A stretch of 64,000 nt of DNA from Bacteroides nordii WAL 11050 = JCM 12987 (GCA_000613465.1 BAJA01000003.1:124001-188000); one strand, 5' to 3'. Numbered from the stretch's first letter, positions 28,663 through 40,378 are shown. The notes: a model not told the origin generated them from the sequence alone. Numbers and translations are program-made.

Positions 28663-30104
28663 TGTTAGATACTTATTTAGCTATAGATTTTGGTGCCGGA
28701 AGTGGCCGGGTTATGGCTGGATTTGTCAGTGCGGGAATGGTAGATTTAGAGGAAATCTACCGTTTCCCCAATCGGCAGGTAAAATTGGGTAATCATCTTT
28801 ACTGGGATTTTCCTGCACTGTTTGCGGATATGAAACAGGGTATAAGTAAAGCAGTTCGTAGGGGGTATCATATAAAGGGGATCGGAATTGATACGTGGGG
28901 AGTCGACTTTGGGTTGATAGACAAGAAAGGTAATCTGTTGAGTAACCCTGTTTGTTATCGTGATTCCCGGACAAATGGACTTCCTGAAGAATTCTTTGCA
29001 GGTACGGATGTTTCACAGCATTATGCCGAAGCAGGTATTCAGGTGATGGCGATCAATACACTCTTTCAGCTTTACAGTTTGAAGAAAGAGGGAGATGCTA
29101 CTCTTGAGATAGCCGACCGCCTGTTGTTTATGCCGGATCTTTTCAGTTATTTCCTGACTGGGACGGCAAACAATGAATATAGTATCGCGTCTACTTCCGA
29201 ACTGCTGGATGCGCGTAGCCGGACGTGGAACTGGCCATTGATCCATCAGTTGGGCCTACCCGGTCATCTTTTCGGAGAGATTGTTATGCCTGGTACAGTG
29301 CGTGGACAGTTGAAACAAGATGTTGCCGCAGAACTTGGCCTGGATTATGAAGTAGATGTGATAGCCGTAGGTTCGCATGATACGGCAAGTGCTGTGTTTA
29401 CTGTTGGCTTGGGGACAGGGTGCTCTGTGTCTGCTGATACGGATACTGTACTTGAAAGCGTTGCTCCTGCTACAAGCCTTCGTCATGCATTTTTGAGTTC
29501 CGGAACCTGGTCATTACTGGGGATTGAGCTCGATGAACCTGTCTTAACGGAAGAAGCCCGGCTGTCCGGCTTTACCAATGAGGGTGGAGTAGGCGGCAAG
29601 ATTCGTTTCTTGCAGAACATTACGGGTTTGTGGATTTTACAACGGTTGATAGCTCAGTGGGGAGAAAATCAAAAGGAGACTGAATACGATGCTTTAATCT
29701 CTGCTGCTGAACTGGCAGAAATCACTTCTGTGATTGATGTCGATGATCCGGCTTTTGCCTGTCCGGCGGATATGGAAGTTGCCATAGCCCATTATTGCCG
29801 TACTCATGAATTGCAGGTACCTTCTACACAAGGTGAATATGTGCGTTGTGTACTAAATTCACTGGCTCAACGTTATAAAAGAGGGATCGAACAATTAAAC
29901 CGTTTGTTGCCTGCTCCGGTAGAGGCATTGCACATTATTGGAGGTGGCTGTCGGAATAAACTGTTGAACCGGTTGACAGAAGAAGCATTAGGCATTCCTG
30001 TATATGCAGGTCCGGTAGAAGCTACGGCCATTGGTAACATTTTGGTGCAAGCTTTAGCCAAAGGTGAAATTGCAGACCGTAGAGAAATAAAAGGAATAAT
30101 TTAA
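28659..30104 (+). CDS. fucK: L-fuculokinase (rhamnulokinase-type FGGY kinase)
   Basis: The 481-residue FGGY-family kinase has YLAIDFGAGSGRVM (phosphate loop of the N-terminal domain), GIGIDTWGVDFGLID, AVGSHDTASAV, LSSGTWSLLGIELDEPV and IIGGGCRNKLLN (adenosine motif). In sequence it is closest to rhamnulokinase, as usual for Bacteroides, where the RhaB-like kinase serves the fucose pathway. The setting between fucA and the mutarotase/fucP genes supports L-fuculose as substrate; use on rhamnulose too is possible. It overlaps fucA by four bases. Confidence 0.9.
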   Translation: MMLDTYLAIDFGAGSGRVMAGFVSAGMVDLEEIYRFPNRQVKLGNHLYWDFPALFADMKQGISKAVRRGYHIKGIGIDTWGVDFGLIDKKGNLLSNPVCYRDSRTNGLPEEFFAGTDVSQHYAEAGIQVMAINTLFQLYSLKKEGDATLEIADRLLFMPDLFSYFLTGTANNEYSIASTSELLDARSRTWNWPLIHQLGLPGHLFGEIVMPGTVRGQLKQDVAAELGLDYEVDVIAVGSHDTASAVFTVGLGTGCSVSADTDTVLESVAPATSLRHAFLSSGTWSLLGIELDEPVLTEEARLSGFTNEGGVGGKIRFLQNITGLWILQRLIAQWGENQKETEYDALISAAELAEITSVIDVDDPAFACPADMEVAIAHYCRTHELQVPSTQGEYVRCVLNSLAQRYKRGIEQLNRLLPAPVEALHIIGGGCRNKLLNRLTEEALGIPVYAGPVEATAIGNILVQALAKGEIADRREIKGII

Positions 30105-30118
30105 AAGCGAATAATTTT

Positions 30119-30514
30119 ATGGAAACATCTATAAAGAGTTATCGGACGCAGGAATATCATCAGCCTGTAAAACGTTATTGCCGGACACTTGATTTGAGAA
30201 ATGACCCTGAATTGATAGCTGAGTATCGTCGTCGGCATAGCCGTGAAAATATCTGGCCGGAAGTGATGGCAGGTATTCGCGAAGCTGGCATCCTTGAAAT
30301 GGAAATTTATATTCTCGGTACACGTCTCTTTATGATTGTAGAGACCCCGTTGGAGTTTGACTGGGATACTGCCATGGCTCGTCTTGCCACTCTGCCGCGT
30401 CAGCAGGAATGGGAAGATTATATGTCGATATTCCAATTGACAGAGCCCGGAGCTACTTCAGCGCAGAAATGGCAGCCTATGGAGCGCATGTTTTATTTAT
30501 ATGAATCAGAATAA
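30119..30514 (+). CDS. L-fucose/L-rhamnose mutarotase (RhaM-like)
   Basis: The 131-residue protein has the RhaM fold: RYCRTLDLRNDPELIAEYRRRHSRENIWPEV with the catalytic histidine, GIREAGILEMEIYILGTRLFMIVET, and MSIFQLTEPGATSAQKWQPMERMFYL at the end. Such enzymes interconvert the anomers of 6-deoxy sugars so the isomerase can use them. E. coli uses an unrelated FucU; in Bacteroides this RhaM type stands in the fucose operon. It follows fucK by 14 bases. Confidence 0.88.
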   Translation: METSIKSYRTQEYHQPVKRYCRTLDLRNDPELIAEYRRRHSRENIWPEVMAGIREAGILEMEIYILGTRLFMIVETPLEFDWDTAMARLATLPRQQEWEDYMSIFQLTEPGATSAQKWQPMERMFYLYESE

Positions 30515-30537
30515 TTTCTAATACCCCTTTTACCATT

Positions 30538-31853
30538 ATGAACAACACTTCCAAAAAATCGATTTTGAGCAAAGACGGCGTTAGCTATCTTATCCCTTTT
30601 ATTCTTGTCACCAGCTGTTTTGCACTCTGGGGATTTGCCAATGATATCACCAATCCCATGGTGAAAGCGTTCTCCAAAATATTCCGAATGAGTGTGACCG
30701 ATGGTGCGTTGGTACAGGTTGCTTTCTATGGTGGTTATTTCGCTATGGCTTTTCCGGCGGCAATGTTCATTCGTAAGTATCTTATAAAGCGGGTATTCTG
30801 CTCGGGTTGGGGTTGTATGCATTGGGGGCGTTACTTTTCTTCCCGGCAATGATGACCGGATGCTATTATCCTTTTTTAATCGCTTACTTTATTTTGACGT
30901 GTGGGTTGTCTTTTCTTGAGACGAGTGCCAATCCTTATATCTTGTCAATGGGAACGGAAGCGACAGCTACCCGCAGACTTAATTTGGCTCAATCCTTCAA
31001 TCCGATGGGGTCACTATTGGGTATGTATGTGGCCATGAATTTTATTCAGAATCGTCTTAATCCGATGGGGACAGCAGAACGCAGTCAGCTTTCTCCTACG
31101 GAGTTTGAAGCGATGCGTGATTCGGATCTGGCAGTACTTATAGCTCCTTATCTCGTGATTGGAGTCATTATTCTCATTATGTTGTTACTGATTCGTATGG
31201 TGAAGATGCCTAAAAGTGGTGATCATTCTCATTCGATTGATTTTCTGCCAACGCTGAAACGTATCTTCTCTATTCACCATTACCGGGAGGGAGTTATTGC
31301 GCAGTTTTTCTATGTAGGTGCACAGATTATGTGCTGGACGTTCATTATCCAATATGGTACCCGTCTGTTTGTCTCTCAAGGGATGAGTGAGCAGGCTGCT
31401 GAGGTCTTATCTCAACAGTATAATATTGTTGCGATGATCATTTTTTGTGTGAGCCGCTTTATTTGTACGTTTATTCTGCGTTATCTCAATCCCGGGCTTT
31501 TACTGAAAATTCTCGCAATTGCTGCCTGTTGTTTTACGGTAGGAGTTATTTATTTCCAGAATATTGGTGGAATGTATTGTCTGGTGGGTGTTTCGGCTTG
31601 TATGTCGTTGATGTTCCCTACCATTTATGGTATTGCCCTTCAGGGATTGGGTGATGATGCCAAGTTTGGTGCTGCCGGATTGATTATGGCCATTCTGGGT
31701 GGTTCTGTCTTACCTCCGGTTCAGGCAAGCATTATTGACCAATCGGTTTTGTTTGGCATGCCGGCAGTGAATTTGTCGTTTATACTTCCATTTATTTGTT
31801 TTGTAGTGGTAACTATATATGGACACCGGTCTTATAAAAGGATGAAGAGGTAA
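30538..31853 (+). CDS. fucP: L-fucose permease (frame broken at 30780)
   Basis: Together the frames give about 438 residues of a major-facilitator sugar-proton symporter with twelve membrane segments: LIPFILVTSCFALWGFANDITNPMVKAF, VQVAFYGGYFAMAFPAA, LETSANPYILSMG and GLGDDAKFGAAGLIMAILGGS are all FucP landmarks. At 30780 the sequence reads AAGTATCTTAT where AAGTATTCTTAT restores FIRKYSYKAGILLGLG, a lost T. It takes up L-fucose across the inner membrane. The last 109 bases are repeated exactly at 44313-44421, with another ending. The stop at 31851-31853 may itself come from a lost A (GAAGAGG for GAAGAAGG), in which case the protein would run a few codons further. Confidence 0.92.
31740..31848 (+). 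repeat. Left direct repeat of the island (3' end of fucP)
   Basis: These 109 bases are identical, same strand, to 44313-44421. Here they are the working 3' end of fucP. The match would extend to 112 bases if one A was lost after 31848. Confidence 0.95.
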
Positions 31854-31867
31854 CTTTATAAACCAGA

Positions 31868-31934
31868 GATTCACGTTGATTTACGCAAAATTTTAACAGG
31901 TTTTAAATGAAATCTGCGTAAATTAATGTGAATT
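31868..31934. repeat. Dispersed intergenic hairpin repeat, copy 4
   Basis: ATTCACGTTGATTTACGCA (31869-31887) pairs with TGCGTAAATTAATGTGAAT (31915-31933) with two G-T type mismatches. It lies just behind fucP, at the inner edge of the putative island, and may terminate transcription from both sides. Confidence 0.55.
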
Positions 31935-32011
31935 TGTAATTGGATGATAGCAGGTCTTGCTTTTTACACCCTCTCTCCAAAGGAACTTCCCTATTATTAT
32001 AGTGGTTTATC

Positions 32012-34799
32012 TTATTCTTTTTTTGCTCTTATCCGTCCTGTTGTTCTGCATGGCATCCCTTTTTCGGTAATTCCTTCCAATACGTAATCCATATCATGCC
32101 TCATATCCGTAGTATAGAAAGATACTTTGGCATGTCCGGTGGAATCGGTCTTTATTTGTGGATTCCAATAAAGGGTAGTTCTGAAATCGGTATTACCGGT
32201 TTGTGTGGAATCGGGCACATCATATTTGGGTGAATAAAACTCTGCCGGTTTTTGATAACCCAGCGGATAGAGAGTTGCCAAGCCGAGTGAAGGGCGGAAG
32301 TAATGGGCTGAACCTCCATTCTTTAATTCAATAAGGATTACCCCTTTATATTTACTCATTTCGGCTGTATATCGCAGTAGGTCATCTTTGTCCCATCCGG
32401 AAAGATATTCAAAATCTGGATTGTCAACATCTTTAATGATGGAGCCGGGCTTTAATTTGGGATCACGAATCAGCCTCCTTCTGGCACAACCACTCCTACC
32501 ATTAGATTTGGAACATAAACCGGTACGCTTTGTGCATCCCGAAAGAAAGAAATAGAAGCTATTTCACTTGCCATATAGAATTGTAGATCTTTAGGCTCTA
32601 TCAATTTTAAGTCAACCGAAAATCTTAATGTAGTACCCCGATAAATATATTCATCTTCTTTTAGTTGGACGATTCCGGGTATCTTGTCTATGAAGTTTTC
32701 TTTTATAATATCCCATACTGATCTGTTTTTATATTCACTTTCAATCGTTTTGTCTGTAATGACATAGTCGGCAAAAGATGCGAATTCTCCTGCCAGTTTT
32801 CCTGTTTTGCTGATGTATTTCGCTGTTATATTCACTTCGTCCAATGTAATTTCTTTCCATATATTGCTTTGTCGATAGGTCTGTTGATATTCGTCCAAAG
32901 CATTGCCGATTTCTTTTTGTATGACCTCTCTTGGATGTGGAATGAATACTTTTGAGTCAGGGAATGTTTCGGCATCCGGATAAATTATGACTCCTTTTGC
33001 CTTTCCCTTTTTGTTGACTGCATTAATGGTGAATGCGGTACTGTCCTGAAATTCAATTCCATTGAATGTATAGTTTCCCGAGTTGTCTACTTGTGCGTGT
33101 ATGGCTTTCCAGTGATTGCTGAAACCAACTACTTCTACCCCATCCATACTTTTCCATAGGAGTGGTTTCACCCTTCCGGTAAGTGACTGTCCAAGTTCCA
33201 ATGGATACTTGGGTTGGGGAATACGTTCTTGTAAGATGCAAGATAAATCATATTTTCTCCAACCTTGAGTTAACATCAATAAGTCCAGATGTTCATTTAC
33301 TTGCGTTGTGTTTTGTGTAAAATAATAGTTAGGGTTTTCTATGAATCCTCTCAGTTCCGATTGTATTAATAGCTGGGTGATAATGTTGTTTTCCAGTGAG
33401 TCTCCTTTTACGAGTTGCGCATCGGTGACTGAAAGAGCGAAATCCCCTCTGCCGGGCAATGTTAATTGCAATTCCACCTTTTCTCTTGGTCCGTATAAAT
33501 CCTGGTTGGATTGTATTTGAGGGGTATAATGAGCGCCTCTTTTCACGTATATCATTCTTTCACAGAATACGTTGCCTTTCTTGTTGACGATTGCCACATT
33601 TAAAATTCCTTCCGGTGCGCGTGTCAGAGAAAATTTTCCTGTTTTACTGCTGTTGTCTAGCTGTTTGACAGTCGTAAGCATTCCCCGGGTATGGGCTACT
33701 AGAAACAGGCTGTCTGTAGGATAGTCTGTTTGGTTTTGGAACATATATATACATGCTCCACCTTGCCGTCGAAGTTGTAAAGCTACCCCTTTTTCATGTG
33801 GTTTCGGCAGTTGAAATCGTTTTTCAACCCCTTTATTGTCTGTTATTACAGCAAAATAAGTACTGTCTTTTTGTGGCAAGAGCGGGAACTTCCCCATTCC
33901 GTCGTGTTGGGTCGCTATATCTGCCATAAACATCCCTCCTGCGCTAAATACTTTTCCGGTCACTGCTGTACTCATCCCATCTGTGTCTATAGCTTTGAAT
34001 GCGATACCTGCGGTATATTTGTCAATAATGTTCCGCTTTCCGGAAAGAACTGCACGTCGTAATCTCCTCCTTTTTCCGGAATAATGAACTTTTGTTCATA
34101 GGCAATACCTCCTTTGTCATCAAATACCGTAGCCGATAATTGTTGCTTTTCCGGAGAGTCACCTTGTCGAATCTGTAATTCGATTTCTCCTTGAGAGTTG
34201 GTCAGAGTGTATCTTTTTCGATATTTTTTCCCACCTTTGTTGTAATCGAAATCAATCCTACAGTTCTTTACCGGTGAGCCATCGTTATAGGTATATTTGG
34301 CTATGGTTCGTAATTTTCCCTCTTCGTCCGGATAATAGGTTACTGTCAGAATTTTGGGTGTCTGTATGATTCTTCCTATTGTAATGGTTTTCTGGAAGAA
34401 ATAGTCCGGTGATTCGTTTCGCATCCAGTTGGTGTATGCCCTTAAAACGTATTCCCCCGGAATTAATTTCTTATCGAGTGGCAGATATCCGCAGAAAGCA
34501 TGATTCTCTTTTCGGATTTTGATACGTTTCTCCACACTGTCCAACCGGTTTATCAGTTCTATATACACGAAGTTACTGGGTGACGGTTGATGGATTTGTG
34601 CGTTTACTACGTAGGCCTTTAGCCAGATGGTGTCTTCCACTACATAGTAGGGTTTATCTGTTTGTAGATAAACGTTCTCAGGAAGAGTAGTGGTCAGATA
34701 GTCGATAAGCTTTCGGTTGAAAAACTTTTGAACCTGTATTTCTTGTGGTTGCGAATGCAAACTAACCAAGCAAGCTACTAAGATGATTGTGTGTCTCAT
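32012..34799 (-). CDS. Secreted macroglobulin-domain protein with TonB-plug-like module, paralogue 1 (two frame breaks)
   Basis: Three frames join to about 930 residues: signal peptide MRHTIILVACLVSLHSQ, then an MG2-type domain (PENVYLQTDKPYYVVEDTIWLKAYVVNAQ, EYVLRAYTNWMRN), further beta-sandwich domains, and a C-terminal part with a TonB-receptor plug-like fold (YRGTTLRFSVDLK, MASEIASISFFRDAQ, YKGVILIELKNGG) but no barrel. Breaks: 34007, where GG should be GGG, and 32476, where AA should replace A; both restore strong similarity to the next gene. It should be a periplasmic or surface protein. The MG2 domain is named for alpha-2-macroglobulin; no thioester motif is seen. Function unknown. It ends the island and follows its paralogue by 83 bases. 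Confidence 0.72.
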
Positions 34800-34882
34800 A
34801 TTATTCCGTTTCGATTCTTCAAAGATAAATAAGGAAAATCCCTTTCAGAAAGGAATTTTTCCCATTCTTTGGGGACCTTATT

Positions 34883-37559
34883 TTATTCCTTCTTCGCTTT
34901 TATCCGTCCTGTAGCCCTGCATGGTATCCCTTTTTCGGTAATTCCTTCCAAAACATAGTCCATGTCGTGCTTCATATCCGTAGTATAAAAAGACACTTTA
35001 GCATGTCCGGTGGAATCGGTCTGTATTTGTGGATTCCAGTAAACGGTTGTTCTGAAGTCGGTCTTTGTCGTTTGTAATGAATCGGGTACATCATATTTGG
35101 GTGAATAAAACTCTGCAGGTTTTTGATAGCCTAATGGGTAGAGAGTTGCCAGTCCCAATGATGGACGATAATAGTGGGCGGTACCTCCATTTTTTAATTC
35201 GATTAGGATCACTCCTTTGTATTCATCCATTTTTTCCATCTGGTCTCCATTGCGGACAGGCATAAAAAACGGTACTTCCGAAGCATCCTTAAAAAAGGAG
35301 ATAGATGCAACTTCGTTGGCCATATAAAATTGGAGTTCATCTAATTCAATGACTTTCGTATCAACTACAATACGTACAGGTTTGCCGCGATAATAAAGTG
35401 TGTCCATATTAGCTGTGCTAATTCCAGGAAAACGTTGTATGATGGCTTCATTGACAATATTAGTTATTGATTTATTTCTGTATTTTGTCTCTATATCTTG
35501 ATCTATAATGAGATAGTCTGCGTGGGCTGCAAACTCACCAGCTAATTTTCCTGTTTTGCTAATGTATTTGGCGGTTATTGTTACATCATCTAATATAATT
35601 TCTTGTAAGTTACTATTGTTTTTTTTGTAAAGATCCTGATAGTTTTCTAATACTTTATTTCTTGTATTCTTCTGCTCTGGCTGGGGATGGGCTATAAAAA
35701 GGTGCGCTTCCGGATATCTTTCCGGATCAGGATAAATCATAACTCCTTTGGCTTTACCTTTTTTGTTGACTGCATTGATTGTGAAAGCCGTACTGTCAGG
35801 AAACTCGATACCATTAAACACATAATTTCCCAATGTGTCTAATGTGGCCCGTATGGCTTTCCATTTGTTGGTAAATCCAACCACTTCTATACCGTCTGTC
35901 TTTCTCCATAAAATAGGTTTAACTCTGCCTGTTAATGATTGTCCCCGTTCCAAAGGCTCCTTTATTTCCGGTATTTGCCCTTGGAGGATTGCAGATAAAT
36001 CATAGCGTCTCCACCCCTGTGTGAGCATAAGTAAATCTAAATATTCGTTTACTTCATTGTTATTGGCCGTGAAGTAATATCCGGGATTTTCTATATATCC
36101 CTTTAATTCAGATGTTAATAAAAATTGGCTAATGATATTGTTCTCTAAGGGGTTATGTTTTACGATTTCGGCATCAGTGACAGATAAAGAGAAATTCCCT
36201 TTTAAGGCATTTATATTTAGTTTTATTCTACTCCTTTGTTTATATTCAAGAGAGTCGGTATCTACAGTTGGTACAGGTCTGTTGTTCTTCTTTATATATA
36301 TCATTCGTTCGCAGAAGACGTTTCCTGCCCGATTGACAATTGCCACATTAAGTATACCCTCGGGTGTTTGATTTAGCGAAAACCTTCCAACTTTTTCTTT
36401 ATCATTTAGAGATTTTGTGATTGAAAGCATTCCGCGTGTATGAGCGAGTAGTAATAAACTGTCGGTAGGATATGGAGTTCGATTTTCAAATGAATAGATA
36501 CAATTGTTTCCTCTTTTGTTTAGTGATAATATTATTCCCTCTGCCTGTGCGCTGGGGATTCTGAATTTCTTTTCGGATCCATTTAGAGTTTTTACCAATG
36601 CGTAGTAGGTGGTGTCTTTTTGTGCACATAAGAAGAACTTTCCCATGCCATTGTGCATTGTTTTTATGTCTGCTAATGTGATTCCACCTTCACTGATTAT
36701 TTTCCCGGTTACAGAAATACTTAGTCCGTCTGAACCAATAGCTTTGAATGCTATGGTTTGTGGCGTTTCGCTAAGGAGAATTCCACTTTCCGGGTAGAAT
36801 TGTAAATCAAAGTCATTTTTTATCTGTGGAATTGTGAATTGTTGGCTATTGAGAATACCTCCTTCCGAGTCAAAAACAGTGGCTGTTAGTATCTGCTTTG
36901 TGGGAGCTGCATTGTTTTCCAATCGTATACCAAGTTCTATTTCTCCTTTTTTGTCTGTAAGAGTATATCTTTTTCTGTATTTTTTTCCGTCTTTGTTGTA
37001 TGAGAAGTCTATTCTACAATTTTTAATTGGAGAACCGTCATTGTAAGTATATTTGGTTATTGCTTGAATTTCGTTTCCTTCTGTTGGCTTATATTCTATT
37101 GTGAGTACCCGTGGTGCCTCTGTTACTTTTCCTATTGTTATGTTTTTCTGGAAAAAGTATTCTGGCGATTCATTTCTCATCCAGCTTGTATAGGCGCGAA
37201 GTGCATATTCGCCTGTGGGTAGTTCTTTGTTTAGTTTTAAATATCCTTGAAATCCGATAGAATCTTTTTTTATTTTGATTCGACTCTGTATACTATCCAG
37301 TTGATTGATAAGTTCCACATACACAAAGTTGCTTGGCGAGGGCTGATGGATTTGTGCGTTGATTACGTATGCTTTCATCCAAACGGTGTCTTTTACTACA
37401 TAGCAGGATTTATCTGTTTGCAGATAGATTTTTTCGGGTAGAGTAGCTGTTAGATAGTTGATGAATTTTGAATTGATTTTATTCAGAGCGTTTTGTGCGT
37501 TTGTTGTAATGCTGCTAATATAATAATATAATAAAAAAAAGAAAATATCGGTATATCAT
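34883..37559 (-). CDS. Secreted macroglobulin-domain protein with TonB-plug-like module, paralogue 2 (frame break in signal peptide)
   Basis: The long frame starts inside the MG2 domain at 37378, but coding sequence continues upstream (NSKFINYLTATLPEKIYLQTDKSCYVVKDTVW) to a run of eight A/T at 37533-37540. One more T there links it to ATG 37559 and the signal peptide MIYRYFLFFLLYYYISSITTNAQ. The full protein is about 893 residues and similar over its whole length to paralogue 1. MG2 domain at about 50-150, middle region with LMLTQGWRRYDLS, then ITAKYISKTGKLAGEFA and the plug-like YRGKPVRIVVDTK, ANEVASISFFKDAS and YKGVILIELKNGG. The shared C-terminus ends in SFYTTDMKHDMDYVLEGITEKG. Tandem duplication is evident; the function is not known. 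Confidence 0.75.
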
Positions 37560-37610
37560 ATAATTTATATATTTGGATATATGAGAAATAAGTACATTAT
37601 TATTGGTGCT

Positions 37611-37667
37611 AAAAAATGAATGAGTTGCATAAGTTGTCTGCACTTTATGTACTTTCATTCATTTTTT
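37611..37667. terminator. Bidirectional terminator inside the island
   Basis: AAAAAATGAATGA (37611-37623) pairs perfectly with TCATTCATTTTTT (37655-37667), with further partial pairing inside. It separates the zinc-ribbon gene from the two macroglobulin-type genes, so the island has at least two transcription units. Confidence 0.75.
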
Positions 37668-37718
37668 ATTGAATATACTTAAACTTTGTTATTTAATCGT
37701 TTATACTTTTCTTTATGG

Positions 37719-38144
37719 TTAATAATATGGTTCTAGTATGCCATGACAAAATGGACATTCAGCGTAGAAAACATTTCTTTTTAAATAAAATGATCTGCCG
37801 CAAGATGTACAATCATATCGATATCCATCTGAACTACTGCCAGAACCTGAGCCTGAACCTGAACTTGAACCAGGACAATCGTGTCCTTCGGTTGATGAAT
37901 AATGATTTTGGCAAACGTCGCATTTTACGAGGGTACCGCACGATGGGCAAGAACTGTAAGTATATGTATCATAACATGTCCCACAAAATATACACATGGT
38001 CTCATCTGAATTACTGCAATCATCTTCTCCAGGAAATTCATAAGCCATCATCTGTGCATTTGCTTCTGATACGAGAGTAATATTTCCATCAAAATTAGGA
38101 ATTATACCTAATATTAAAATTGTTGCTATAATAAACTTTTTCAT
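37719..38144 (-). CDS. Small secreted zinc-ribbon protein with GS linker
   Basis: The 141-residue protein has a signal peptide (FIIATILILGIIPNF, likely cleaved near SEANAQ). After an acidic stretch come cysteine pairs typical of zinc ribbons: CIFCGTC, CPSCG, CDVC, then a flexible SSSGSGSGSGSSS linker, and a second ribbon CTSCG with CPFCHG. The sequence looks like two small metal-binding knuckles joined by a linker. An exported double zinc ribbon is uncommon. It is eight bases behind the Sel1-repeat gene and belongs to the same operon. No family recognised, function unknown. Confidence 0.65.
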   Translation of the reverse strand: MKKFIIATILILGIIPNFDGNITLVSEANAQMMAYEFPGEDDCSNSDETMCIFCGTCYDTYTYSSCPSCGTLVKCDVCQNHYSSTEGHDCPGSSSGSGSGSGSSSDGYRYDCTSCGRSFYLKRNVFYAECPFCHGILEPYY

Positions 38145-38152
38145 AATACTGA

Positions 38153-40352
38153 TTATTTAGATATTATTGTTAATTGATTTTCTTCTTCTCCTATAAAGAC
38201 TTTTACTATATAAGTTCCTCTTGTTAAATTGGGATAGACAGTGATGTGCTGTTCTCCCATTGAAATTACACCTGCATCATATTGATAAATTGGTTCTCCT
38301 TTTATACTATAAATAAATAGACGTACTTTATCTGTATTTTGCATATTTATAAGTAAATTTAATTCCTGAGCAAAAGGATTGGGATATGCTGTTACTCTAT
38401 TTTTTTCAGTTTTCTTATTCTTTTTGGTGATGGATAAATACATTGGACGCTCTTTCTCTTTAGCTGATACAGAGTACATCTGTATTGTTCCTAATATTGA
38501 TATTTCATTTTCTACTTCTATTACTTGTATGTCTGCTTCTTGAAGATAAAATGATTGTGTCATATTCTTATATCTTCCATTAATTCTTTTTGCTCTATTT
38601 GTGCTATTTGTGAAAATAAGTTTGCTCCCTTTAAGCTCTCCTGCTATTGAAATTGGCTCTTTCTCTCCTTCATACCACTCGCCTGTAATTTGTTTTCCTT
38701 GTGAAGAGAGTATTAGTTTTAATGGAACTTCTGAAACTATATATTTTCCACTCCAGTCATAAGTTATTAAACTACCAGTATATTCTCCTTTTTTAATTTG
38801 TTTTACTTCTTTTGAAGGTATTCTGATTTGTGGATACGCTGGAACTTGATTTGTTTTTTGTTTTAAGATTCTATAAGTAGAATGGTTGTTTTCCGGCATA
38901 GGTTGTTCTAGTTCTTTTAAAGCTTGTTTGTATGATTGAGATGCAGCCTGTTGTAAGAATAGTTTTCCTGTTGCTTCGTTTTGTTCTATTCCATACCCAT
39001 TACGATAGCAAAGTCCAAGCATATATAGTGAAGGTGCATAGCTATCTTTGGCGCCTATTTTAAAATATTCTATTGCTTTTTCATAACTTTGTTCACATCC
39101 TAATCCTTTGTAAAGCATGTAACCTGTAAAATAGCATCCTATCAGATTACCTTTTTCAGCAGCTTTAGAAAAATATGAGTAGGCTTTTTCAAGATTTAAA
39201 TAATTGTCTTCTGTTTTATAGAATAATCCAATATTATTGTAAGCATCAGAACACCCGTGTGCTCCTGCTTTTTCCCACCAATTTAGAGCCATAATAGTGT
39301 CTGCTTGGGTTCCGTATCCTTTTAAATACATTAATCCTATTGCATTCATAGCCGTGGCATTACCTTGACGAGAATATTCGGAAAGATTTGTGAATGCAGT
39401 GTTTCTATCAATTCTTCCTTGTGCTCCTAATGCTAACATTATAGCTCGTTTGGCCTTGTAGTCTTCTTCAATTGATTGATTTGAATGTTCTGCCCATAAA
39501 TATTGTTCTTTTATTGTAGGAATAGCTTTTTCAGTATGTTTTGAGGAGTTTATTTTTCTTTTGCTTTTTTTGTCTCCTCTGCAGTGCTTCAATGGAAAAA
39601 ATGATAGATGGGGCAAATTTTTTAATTCCGATATATGCTTCTTTTTTTAGTATTGGGTCATTAGCATATAATTCATTTGCAATTGCTATTTTACTATAAT
39701 AACTATATAATTTTCCACAAATAGCAATGCTATCTTTGTTATTATACTTTCGTGATTTGCGGAAAAGTTCCCATGCGCGATGTGTCTTTTGCCAACTTTC
39801 TTGAGAGTTTTTCTTTCGGAGGAAATAATCCATTTGCTCATTAGTTAAAATACTAGATAATTCTTTAAATTCTATCTGCCAATAATCTTGCTCTTCTTTT
39901 TCATCTATTTTTATCTCGACGGCTTTTTGAGCTAGATTTCTCAAAGTTTCTTCGGATAAATGGAGACTATTGCGTAGAGAAAATGCCAGTTGATAATTAG
40001 GCGTTGATAAATAATTTCCGCTCAAAAATAGAATAGTGCAAATATGTTTGCCATATTCTTCTTTTAGGCGATTAAGGTCTTCCGATATATTATCCATTTC
40101 TGTACTTTTGTGTTCTAAAAGTTGTTTTTTAGTTTCGTAGTAATCGATAATAGAATTTACTTCTTTTATATAATTGTCATTAATGGTAAAATGAGAAAAA
40201 AACTGTTTTTTTGCTTCCCATACTCTAGACGTATCTCCTTGGATTTGAAATGTGTTTAGTTCTTTTGGGGTAAGTTGCTTGCTGAATTGAGCGTTTACGT
40301 AGCTCCCGAATATACTTAGAAGCAATGTAATTAATACTTTTTTCTTCTTCAT
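38153..40352 (-). CDS. Secreted Sel1-repeat protein with type IX-like sorting tail (frame break in poly-A)
   Basis: The first frame (40352 to about 39571) has a signal peptide (VLITLLLSIFGSYVNAQ) and a helical domain of about 250 residues. At the A7 run (39565-39571 on the plus strand as T7) one base too many shifts the frame. With six A it continues as KINSSKHTEKAIPTIKEQY and about five Sel1/TPR-like repeats (NAIGLMYLKGYG, NNIGLFYKTEDN, CYFTGYMLYKGLGC, LYMLGLCYRNGYG). The end (VTAYPNPFAQELNL to GTYIVKVF) matches the type A C-terminal sorting tail. About 733 residues in total. It is probably a surface or periplasmic scaffold; partners unknown. Confidence 0.72.
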
Positions 40353-40378
40353 AATTATTAAATATTTGAGTTATTAAA

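Noticed and set aside
31862..32011. Attachment site core in the short gap behind fucP
   Set aside because: The gap holds a hairpin of the dispersed family; only the 109-base repeat itself is shared by both ends of the island.
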